A stretch of 64,000 bases of DNA from Diphasiastrum complanatum (Eukaryota; Streptophyta; Lycopodiopsida; Lycopodiales; Lycopodiaceae). The notes beneath the pieces were generated by a model. The model was given only the letters and a program-made list of their open reading frames with translations, ran no database searches and was not told the origin of the DNA. This document shows, piece by piece, positions 40,601 through 52,348 of the stretch (positions are counted from its first letter, which is position 1; every line of letters starts with the position of its first letter). Location of the stretch: the NCBI GenBank assembly GCA_029204225.1, contig CM055092.1, positions 100,310,200-100,374,199 on the forward strand. Reading direction: 5' to 3'. Both the position numbers and the translations under genes were made by a program.

Positions 40601-43600
40601 AGAGTGTGGATTGATATTCCAACACCCCCCCTCAAGCCACACTTGGTTGGGGTCCTAGCTGTCACCTGCCCCACAACTTGGGCCACCTAAAAGGATTCGA
40701 ACCCAGGACCTCCCTCATATCGGATGGGATGCTCTACCACTAAGCTATCCGCCCTGTTTGATAGTTCTCTCTAGAGTGTGGATTGATATTCCAACATTTC
40801 TAAGATTATTGCCCGTGCATCATGATCGTGTCTGAGTTGGGCATGAAGTAGATCATAGGTCCTCAACAAGATGAGTTTACTACATAAAACTAAAACCTTC
40901 AAATCATCAATTATAAACTGAATGAAGGTCACCCTACTTATAGCGTTATGGACAATAATGAAAACTTGCAAGTAGCTACTAAATATGGTTAGGGTATATA
41001 TTAGCACGGCAAGGGGTCCCAAGAGGATATGTGCCTCTACTACTTGAGGCCAGTGTAGCATTCAAATGTTTGCAATGTGTGAAACTCAAACGTTCGAAAC
41101 GTGTTTGAAACGTTGTTGAGCTTTGTTAAGTGTTTTTTTGGAGTTTTGACGTATCCAAGTGTGAATTCAAGGGTTGAAAGGTTAGCTGAATGGACCCAAT
41201 TATTGTTTGTGAAAATTTAAGATGAAGACCTTGCTAATTGCCAACAAGTTGTGGGATGTTGTCACATGTTTCAAATTGAAGCTTGAAGACGACACAACCA
41301 ACTCTGAATGGAAATTGAAAGATGGTAAAGCTTTTGTGCTCATCATTCTCAATATTTCTGACACTCAAATTGGCCATATATCTGAAGCTCAAACTTCAAA
41401 AGAAGTATGGGACATCCTGAGTGCACATGCTATGAGGGACGTGACTTCCAATTGCATCTCAGAAGGAAATTCTTCTCACTCAAGATGTCAAATAATGATT
41501 CGCTTCATAATCACATTAACCAATTTAAGAATCTCTTGCAGCAAATGGCAGCTGTCCCATCAACTATCGACGATCAAGACGCAATTAGGACATTGCTATC
41601 GAGCTTGCCTTCTACATATAAAAACTGGGTGATGATCATGACGACACACTCAGATTTAACTCTCACCAGAATTATCACTATATCCAATTAGAGTAGCTTT
41701 TTAGGTCGTAGGTCGCAATTGGTGCTTAGCCACAATGTGCTGTCACTTATCTTAATAGGGAAATCAGTTATCTTCATAACGAACCGAAACTTGATCTAGT
41801 TAGCCTTCGACAATCCTTTGATAGTCGAGTGTGTCGAAGCCTCCTGTTGTTCGATTCCCTTGTATTTCTGCAAACTGTGTAAAAGAATGCTGCAAAGCTG
41901 GATAAATGAATGGATGTAGGTTAACTCTAGGATTATAGGAGAATAATCCAACAAAAGGCATATAAGACTAAAATGTACATGTCAAATATGTGGTATCAGC
42001 GAGAGCATATAAAATGTCTCCAAAAATAGTAAAAAGTACTCGTAGATATACTTAATGAGTAATCCAAACAGAACAATGCTGAATAAGATATGAACTATAG
42101 AAACATGTACTGATATAAATAATGATTTGTTGATATAATGTCATCATCATGTTCTGCTGGGAATGAAGAAGGATGTAATCTGTGCTGCGATAGGGAGTAG
42201 AGTCGGAGTGTGCTGTTGGCATTTTCTAGAAGGCTGGTTCCGAGATGTGTCTATCCTCATGGTACGTTAGAAAGCTCTGACCTCAACGTGATTCTCCTAG
42301 CCTTATATTACATAAAAAACAAGTGCTTTTTTAGTGTTTAAATTGCAATGTACATTATAATCAATGAACGATTAATCTTGAATCCAATGGTGATTTTGAA
42401 ACGACGATTGATTATAATGTAAATAACTCTTATTCTAGTTCAAAATGTATGTTTCTATGCTTGGTTAGGGTTGCCTTTTGAAGTTCATGTTGAGAATATT
42501 CCAAGCTTCCAACGAAGTTCGAACGCTTCAAATATGACTGATTTGATTATCTAGGGATGTTGAGAGTGATAAGGGCGAAGGCCTTCCCATTCTTCTGCTT
42601 CCATTTGATAATGGCCGCTCGATCTGCAATAGGCTTAACCTCAGTACTTTCAACAACTTTCCAAAGCTAAGCTTGAGTGGCACACTTACATTTAGGCAGT
42701 AACAGTCCCGTTTCGAAACGTTTTTTTTTTTCCTTTTCGTTTTGAAAAAAAAAATCCGATTCGAACGGTCCATTCGAATCGGACCATTTTAAAATGGCGA
42801 TTCTTTGAACGAATCGCGATTCGAAGAAACTATGAAGCTGAAGTTGTGGAACTGGGTGACTCCATTGATCCGCGTCTGGCATAGGTCCTGTCGTAATAAG
42901 AACATCTTTCGTACCTTAAGTGCCACACAACTTGGGTCCTCATATGTGATGAGTGAGTGAAATGTAATAGAAATGTCTCGAAATAAGCAATGTTATCTCC
43001 CTTTGATCTCATAGTAAATTGGGCATTGGAAGATGGTGTTCCTTGGACTCTACCTCATCCAAGGAACAAAATTGGCAAACCCTCCTCTTTTGGAATACCT
43101 TGGAACCGTCCCTTTCAATCCCAATTTGCTGTGAAGTAGTACGTAGTTGACCAAGTATGAACCTGAGACCATGAGATAATTCAGAAGCCAGATAATGTGG
43201 CAAAATTGGGAACCTTGTTGTATCCAACTCTAAAAATGAGTCCGATAATAGTCGGGTTTGGCCCTACCAAACTCGATCAAAATGTGCTCTATATATAAAA
43301 CGTTTGATAAACTGGTGAGTAACTAAAGGGAGGTATGTGATAGAAATGCCAAATCTTTGAAAGAGGTGAGATTCTTGGGAGAACTATGACAACCGATAAC
43401 CATGATCATGGAGATGTTGAGAAGAGGTGAGAGTTGCCTATGTGTATCTTTACTCAGAAGCTGGAAACAACTGGACTCGCTGGATATATGTGGCAAGCAA
43501 GAAGATGGCTCCAAGTTGTAGAGGTGGAACTGCAAATTCAACAAGAATAATCTGACGTGGGACAGAGGCCTTAGCTCGTATCATACGTGATAACAAATAG

Positions 43601-46600
43601 TCTGTAGTTGTGAGATACTAGCCCAGTCCGATGAGGTGAGACCTGTACACCATGCTGTTGCTGCATATAAGGCTGTGGGGTGTCAAAGAGCTCGGGGGGT
43701 CTCGAATGTACTTACAGAAACAAATTCACTCTATCTGGACAAGGGAAGGCCTTCCCAAGACAAGCAGTAATATGGGGTGAATAAAAAGCATGTTGAATAT
43801 GGGATGAGTAAAAAGCATATGGGGTGAATAAAAAGCATGTTGAATATGGGATGAGTAAAAAGCACCCCTAGGTAAGTTTAAGATGAAACTACCTCCAGTG
43901 GTTGACCGTCGAAGATAATTGTTTGTCACTGCATGAAAGCCTTGGAAGTATTGAAGACCATAACATTGGTCTTGTCAATGTTCACCCCCAATCCGCATCT
44001 GATACAAAATGCATGGGAACAGTCCAATTGTCTTTGTAAATCCTCTCTAGTCGAGGAGACTACAACCACATCATCTGCATAGAGAATGATGGCAATCAAT
44101 AAATTGCCCAGTCTGCAACCTATACCGCCACACTGCTCAATGACCCACCCTCTCCAACTCATCAATATACAATCCAAAAAGTGTAGGTGAAAGAGAGCAA
44201 CCTTGCTTCACCCCAATGGTGCTCCAAAAATATGCTTAGAAATGCCACTACCGTTCCGGAAACATGCCAAAACTTTTTTGTAAAGTGTTGACCGCCAAGA
44301 TTGTATCAATAGAAAAATCTAGACCATAGTCTATGAATGAATAAGGAGCGTGGGACAAAATCAAAGGCCTTCTCGAAGTCCACAAGTGAAAAAACAACAG
44401 TAGAAAGAAAGAAAGCTTGTTTTGACCAAGTCCCTTATGCAGATGATGTGATACTAGTTTCACCTACCAAAATAGTATGAGATAGACAACTTCTACTAGG
44501 CTTGGGAAGGGTCATACTAGAGAGATTTTGTTTCCGTAAGTCTATTCGAGATGCCTCACGTAAGTGTCGGCTTTTTGACATCGATGTTTCCCCTACAACC
44601 TTATATGCAACAACAACATGGCACATTTGTATTACCTCATTGATTGGGCCAGTATCTGGCGACTACAAATCACTATGCTTTTCACATATGATACGGGCTA
44701 TGGGAATCAAACCCGACTTCTATCGGGTTCACTTTTTGGAGACGAATGTATCAGGGATCCCACTTCTAGCACACTACCTGCATTCTGGGTTATCGCATGG
44801 TCTTAGATCTATAATAGGTCAGCTCCATGTCTCCTCACATCAGGTTGAGGTTGAGATTGGACGGTTTTCGAGTACCCCACAAGAGGGTAGGATTTGCAAA
44901 TTATGTTCTCTAGGTAATGTGGAGGTAGCGAGTTTTAGTTCTTCCCTTATGAATCTATGATTTGTTCTTGGTTGGTATGTGTGAGTGCTAATATGATTAG
45001 TACACTCCTATCTAGGTGTAGGAATTAGCCATAAATTTCAAATAGATGGTAATTGTAGTAGGGATCGTGAACAAAGTGGTGGTGTATTTCGTCCATGTGT
45101 ATAATTTATCATACTTGCACATGGCGTTCCGGAACGCGTCCCGGAACGTGACCTCGAAACGCAAATTTTTTTTCTTTTTACATATGGGTGTCAAAAAACA
45201 GGTTGTTTGATGGGGGGGTTGATAATAGTTTTTGTAAATTTTTTTATCCACTGTAGGAGCCTACAGATCCCTGATAATATGGAGGTATTGCTGATTCACT
45301 GAATCCCGACAAATTGATTCACTGATGTAGGGTTTAGGGTCTGTGCTCATAACACTGTCATGACCGTGTTATGTGGAGGCCTTTTGGCATAATGTTAGAG
45401 CTATGGATATCTAGACTCGGAATGCCCTATGCATCATATTTATTGCTGATGCACTGATTAGGATCATTTGGATCAGCTTGGCTTTGAGAATAGGATATGT
45501 AGATCAGATATCAGGAGCACCAGTCAAGCAATGTGATTCCATACATGCACACATTGATATGCATACGCTCAGACTTGATTTTGCTTCATTAAAGTCTAGG
45601 ACTCCTAGAGTACCCTTGAGCTAAACCCTAAACCATAGAAGGAATCAAATTGAAACCTGAGGGCATTCATATCATCTGACATCTGAAAATTTGGCATAAT
45701 TTCACTACCTCCACCTAAGAGAATGGTTAGACATTTTTTCCATGTCTACAGCTCACATTTTTTGGAATCAAGCCTGTAAAACATATCGGAATTACAATGA
45801 ATCTGCTATGGCCACCACCATGAGGATGACAAGTGAAAATGCTTGAAGCAGGCCAAACAGACATGCAATTATGAATGGTTCATGAGACTCACCCATCTGT
45901 AGGAGGTACTCATCCTATGTAGTGGACGAATTCACATATGGTTGCCTAGTAAAATGGATTCATTGTGCTTTTTTTTACTTTGTTAGTTATGAAGTTGAGG
46001 TTTGTAAAACTATATGCAGCGAATAATCTTATTGTTATCTTTTCGCATGTGTGATTCTTGGTAATAAGTCTATTATGGTTTCATTTAACCATGTTTTTTT
46101 GGTTTGTAAGAAATAGTTATTGCTTTGCAATGTATTTGCAGGTTCAAACTGAAAGTCTTGTACGCATTTGCAACTGGGTTTTACATGTATAGTATTGTAG
46201 CTCTAATTTTTTGGGAGACAAGGCGCAAGGATTTTGGTGTGAGTATGTCACATCATGTTGCAACATTATTCCTCATCGTGTGCTCTTACAAGATCAGGTC
46301 TATACCCATTGTTACCTCGATGTGAAATTATTGTTGATTATTGTACATTTGAAAGTAGGCATCTATTGAAAGCTTTTGTGTGCTGTTGTGCTCCTACAGA
46401 CATTATGTTTATTAACGTCCACGAATGCCTATATGGCCAATGGTACCCAACTCAAGTACAATATCAATGTCTTAAATTCCAAATAACATAAAGCAAAAAC
46501 TTCTCCAAGACTATCAAATATACTAAGCAATGTGACTATAGGTTCCTTGAGAAAGCATAGAAAAGTCTTTCCGAAGAGCTTCAAGGCCACTGTAGTCTAA

Positions 46601-49600
46601 TAGGTGATGAAATTCTGTCTCGGTACTCTTGTTTTTAAAAAGGAGCATGTGCACTCCTCCCCACATGACTTCGGAATGTTCCATTCTCCTGTTTTTTAAT
46701 GTAAACGTGAATTGGCCTGCTTTTTCTTCATAGAGATGTTGGCAACAATTTGGTGTCGAGTAGTATCTACTACTATAGGGTTGAAACATTATTTATAGTA
46801 CTCTGTTTTCTTCAACAAAGGAGGCTTTTGTAACACATCATTGAAATTAGTGTGTACAAAAGGTTTCAACTCAATATTAGCCAATTCTTTATTCTGGATT
46901 TAGAAGGCAAACCACCTTGTAATGTCCAGCCACCATCTTAGCCTTTGAGGGTGCATGCAACAATGCATAGCCACTTTACATAATTTATCATTTTCCACGT
47001 CTTCTACTCTTTCGATGTAGTTGATTGTTTTAATAATCGCCAAAGCTTTCAATGGAAGGACAATTGTTTCAGCCGACAAGATAGGATAGGGGGGCGGTTT
47101 GCTTCATTCCGGTGCAGCCCCTGTTCCGGAACGCTCGTTCCGGAATGGGAGCATTCCGAACAGCAAAACGCTGTCCAGAACGCAGTATTTAAAAAAAGAT
47201 TATAGACATATTCTGCATTATATAAACAGTATATTAATTACAAAGTTCCAGGTGCCGTGGTACGGCACCTGGTACGGCAGGGCTGCCGTGGGTGCCGTAC
47301 AGGTGCCATGGAACTTCAGTTCCACGGTACCCACAGCACCTGTTTTTTTTTTTTTTTGAATTTTTTTGAAGTCATTTTTTAAGTGAAAAACCAAAAAAAA
47401 AACAGGTGCCCTCTCTCAAGCCACACTTGGTTGGGGTCCTAGCTGTCACCTGCCCTACAACTTGGGCCACCTAACCATGGCTTTGACACCATGAACTGTT
47501 AGGTCTAACTTGGCTCTGATACCATGTTAGAAATCCATAAATCATAAAATGGATGGACAGACTAGGATTCGAACCCAGGACCTCCCTCATACCGGATGGA
47601 GCTATCCGCCTTGTTTGATGGTTCTTTCTAGAGTGTGGATTGATATTCCAACAAAAACTTTGCCTATTCTCCTAATAATGGTAAACGGACCACAATACCT
47701 AGGAGACAATTAAGCTTACACTCCTGTTTTGAGGGTTTTAGAGTCATCTGAGACTCGAAGAAAAACTTTCTCACCAGGGAAGAACTGAACATCCCGTTTG
47801 TGCGGATCTGCATACTACTTAGCTCGATCCTGGGCTTGCCTAATGCTACGCTTAGCATGTTCTACCATCTGGTTTAGGTCTTCTAAAAAGTTTTTTGTTG
47901 CTTCAACTTTTTCCTGTTTAAACCGTACTGCTATGAGCGTGGCTGAAAACCATACTCAGCATGAATGGGTTGTATTCTGTAGCTGAATGTTTGGTATTGT
48001 TATAAGCAAACTCAAGTATTGGAAGATATTCCTCCCAATTAGTCTGCTTTTTATTGACCTATGCACGAAGCATATCCTCCAGCACCTAATTTACTCTTTT
48101 TGTTTGACCGTTCTGGTCTGTAGTACCCATGTTTAGTTTAGTATGGAGATGATGGAATACTGGCCTCCAAAAATTTCCATTAAACTTACTGTCCTAGTCG
48201 TTGACTATGCCGGAAGGGAGACCGTATAATTTAAATAGCCCATCTATAAACAACCTTGCCAACTCTTGAGCTCTAACGGTTGTTTTGGTCGGAATAAAGT
48301 GAGCCATTTTGGTTAAACGGTCAACTGTGACCCATATAGCATTATGACCCTTCTGGGCCTTAGGCAGGCCTACTATAAAATCTATGGAAATACTTTCCAT
48401 TTACCAGCTAATATTTCTAGGGGCTGTAACAACCCTCCTGCCTTTGGACGCTCTGCTTTATTAATCTGACACTTCTGGCAATTGGTTACATATTGTTGGA
48501 CGTCCTATTGGGCCAGAAGAATTGCCTACGAAGAGTAGATTCAAAGGGCAAGATACCAGTGTTAGGAACAACGTAACAACGTCGAAGGCGAAGCTAGTCT
48601 GATCCACCCAGCCAATGCACTCTTAGAATACCCCTCCTAAGTTTGCATGGGAGTGGTAGGTGATGGTTACTGCCAACACCCACTGTTCATGCTGCATGCA
48701 CTAGATTACTGTTGCATGTGAGGTCCCAGTCCATCACTGATGGCATGACCCTTGACTTTCATGCATGCGTCCGCATGTGTCTGCATGTGTCTGCATGGGC
48801 ATTACCAGCCCTCATACCTACTGTACGGTATGCTTGCATGCCATTGACTCACACTGTCCTCTGACCTCTGGTGGTTAGCTGTTCCCAGATGTTGGTTCGG
48901 TACTGTTATGGTCTTGTAACACTTAGATGAATGCATAAGAGACGTTCTTGTACTCTTTCGATTTCAGCCCACTTGGTGCGATCAATGCTGCCCCCCCATA
49001 CTCGATTTCAGCCTACTTGGTGCGTGCAATGTTGCCCCCCAATACTTCGCATTCATATAATAAAATTGGAGCCACCAATGTATCAGATAACATTTCCCTT
49101 TTTTCCCATCTCCAAAGTTTTAGTTTTTTGCAAGCATTCTCCATTCTATGAAATGATTTTCAGCCACCTATAACTCTTTTGTCCACACAAGAGCGCCATT
49201 TCAAGTTATGTGATTGTCTTATCCTTAACTGTGACTATGACAATCAGTATGAGGAGCCACAATGATGGTGAATTAGATATGAATGAACATCACGATTCCT
49301 ATGGAGACCATTTTGAACGTTATGAAAGCCATTCTGATGAACATGTGTATTAGTCGCATCAACCTAACACAAGTGGTGGTTTTTATAGTATTGACGTACT
49401 AAAGGACTCGGAACGCGAGCGTCCTCAAGTTTGGCTGTCTAGCACCATAGCTCTCCCACCATGATACAGGCAAGAGCCTGTTCTCTCGGACACGTGCAAG
49501 GTCCTTGCCGAACAGCCCCAAACAATGCCTGCAGTTGAGCAGCGATGTGTGTGAGTACGCTTGAGCCCACGCAGGAAAATTGAGCGAACGACAGCGTACG

Positions 49601-51974
49601 ACAGAGCAAGAGTTTACCTCTAATTGAGCCTCTGCTTCTTGAGCCAGCAGCGGATACCAGTGTCGCTGCTGAGGAGGCGGATGTATGAGAACCAGTCCGC
49701 ACGCAGCTCTACATCGTCATACTGCCTCTCGCTCTGAAACAACGGATGCAGTATGTGGGCCACACTGTGAATGGGCCGGTGAAACTTATCCAATCGTCGC
49801 CGCCACAACCGCTTGATAGGCTCCAACCTGTGGACCATACCATGTGGAGGCAACAATTACATACCATCGTGTTGCGGCAACAAGACGAAACAGCCCATGG
49901 TCTACTCACCCACAATGCCCATGTGCCTCTGTACTTGCCCCCATGTGATGCTACCCCCCTATGTTGGTCTCCCATTGGCCCCTCGGTCTGCTCACCCGCA
50001 GTGCCCATGTGCCACTGCAACAGTCCCCTGCATCATGTACTGTACCCTCTTTTTTTACACCTTGAACCCCTTTTTTTACTTTTTTTTCGTTCTTTTTTGG
50101 TAGTTAATATGCAAAAAAAAATTACTAAAATATATTAAAAAATAAAAAAAATATTATAAATGGTACCGCCCTGGTACCACGGATCCCAGGGCGGTACCGT
50201 ACGAAATGGAAGAAAGGATGGTGAGACGGAAAAAAGTTATACCTGGTAGGGTCCAGCTCAGAACGCTGGAGAGACTCGCCTATGCGGTCCATGAACTCGT
50301 AAATGAGGCCCATCGTGCACCCCTTGTGATCAACGAGCCTCAAAGCAGAGTAGATGGGGCGCATCACGTCCATCAGCTGCTGCATATCCACCCAGAAAGG
50401 CTCCATGAAGAGGATATCGTGGAAGGCCAAGCCCTCTGGGGTCATGGACAGGTCCATGGCGGTGAATTCTGCAGAAGTAGCCATGCGCCGCAAATCACCC
50501 TTGAGCTTGTGTAGCCGCTCAAGCATGATGAACTGGAAGGCGAAGCGGGTGCGAGCGGGCTTCTTTAAGTCGAGCCTGCATTGACAAACGGAATGAGAGG
50601 CACACATGATACGAGCCAAAAAAAAAGAAGCATCTTGAACGAGCCAAAAAATAAGTAGCATCTTGAACGAGCCAAAAAATAAGTAAAAGCTTACCTGCTG
50701 AATGTGCGGAAAAGGGCAGTGGTGCGGCGCTTGTGTGTGACGAAGTCCACAACCGCAAGTGCCCTCGTGAGAATCTCACTGAACCAAGGCAGGCACCCGA
50801 TGGAATGCAAGAGGAGGTCCAGTGAGTGTGCGGCACATGGAGTCCACACAATGGAGGGCCCTATACTCTGCCATAAGAAGCTCTCCCATACCGCGGCAGT
50901 TGGATGCATTGTCCGTCACAACCTTTCGCGATACATTCACACGATCAGTTCACAGCTTGGAAACACATTGTAATCAATCGAAAACTACGCAAAACTTTTG
51001 TATCAACATTAAGCAGTAAATGACCAAGCAACTAACGTGCTGTGGCTTGACCTCCTCTATCGTTGCTCGGATGATGCCGCAAATGTACTCGGCCGAATGC
51101 ACTCTCCCTGCCTCGGAGGCATCGATGCTGCGTAGGAACATGGAACCGTAACAACTAGAAACAATCACGTTGATGAGTGGACGTTTACGACGATCAGTCC
51201 ACCCATCAGCCATGATGGAACAGCCGAATCTATCCCAAGCCTCCTGCAGTGCGGCTAGTCTCTCTCTGATGGATGCAACCCGCTCCTGGAGCAAAGGGCC
51301 GCGTAGTGCGTCGGCTGTGGGTGGTGTATAGCCGGGCCCGCAGACTGCAACTTTCGAGATAGTCTCTCGAAAGATGCGGGATGATGCCATGATAAAGGGG
51401 AGGTTCAGGTCATAGAACATCTGTGCTATGGTCCTGGTGGCCTCTCTGTGCTGCCCCTCTCTGAAAGATCCCGGCATGGACATCTGTCTGGTGCCTCGGG
51501 ATGTGGATGGCTGGGAGGACGTGGATGGACGATGCGGATCTGGAGGTGGTGGCATAGGTGTAGGTACTGGCGGAGGGGGTACGGGTGGCTGTGGCGGTGG
51601 TGGAGGCGGTGGCGGTGGCGGTGGCGGTGGTGGGTGCGGATGCGACGGTGGGGGTGGGGGCGGTGGCACTAGGTGTACCAGTGGAAGGGGCAGTGGTAGT
51701 GGATGCACCAATGGAAACAGAGTCCGCGACATCTGTGGACGGCTTGCCGGGCTCAGCACCTGGCTCAGAATATGCCTCGAGAATGCGAGCCCTCTCCGCA
51801 GAGGGGATGACTGTGCAAACGCCGATCCCGTAGCGTCCCGCTGTGGATCGAACTCGCAATCTCCCCAAATGTGCTCGAACCCGAGAGGCGTTCCATGTGA
51901 ACTGCTTTCGACAAAAAGGGCAACGCCACTTTTTGTCGAGCATCAACTTCACCTCATCCCAAATGGGACGAGCA

Positions 51975-52021
<47 letters not shown>

Positions 52022-52294
52022 CACAAGCACGCAAATCTAATATCTCTCTCTCTCTCTTCTCCTAAACCCCAAACCCAGGCACGTAGACCCTAAACCCTAA
52101 ACTCACACGCACACACACACCATGCCTCGTACACGCGTGCACACACACACAAATCCTCTCTCTCTCTGTCTCTCACACTCTCTGTCTCTTCCTCTCTCTC
52201 TCTCTCACACAAATCACCACACACACACATCTGTGCATACACAAATCAACTAACCCACACACACACACACACACACACCATAACCCTCACTCAC

Positions 52295-52348
<54 letters not shown>

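Larger units (their letters stand above)
49397..51979 (-). pseudogene. BED/DUF659/hAT transposase, multi-exon, frameshifted
   Basis: ATG at 51979 right beside a (CT)n tract. Order: BED zinc finger [16 protein letters not shown] (about 51850-51950), low-complexity Ala/Thr or Pro stretch, DUF659 (51035-51480: [24 protein letters not shown]), VVTDNASNC and [12 protein letters not shown] (50695-50930), [10 protein letters not shown] and FWVDMQQL (50243-50575), then [17 protein letters not shown] and PVSWWESYG (49440-49827). Introns: 50576-50694 and 49828-50242 have GT-AG ends. Frames shift within the GGT/GGC-rich stretch (51590-51660) and near 50870. The hAT dimerisation domain is missing after 49397. 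It is related to the transposase in intron 2 and, like it, antisense to LOH. Confidence 0.85.

Noticed and set aside
40693-40754. Functional tRNA gene
   Set aside because: The anticodon arm is too long, the 3' acceptor strand is deleted in this copy, and the sequence repeats inside LTRs.
48564-48958. Solo LTR
   Set aside because: It begins like an LTR (TGTTAGGAAC) but I cannot find a defined end, primer site or duplication.
51428-52093. 221-codon Gly-rich plus-strand ORF
   Set aside because: It is the reverse strand of the low-complexity part of the hAT transposase.
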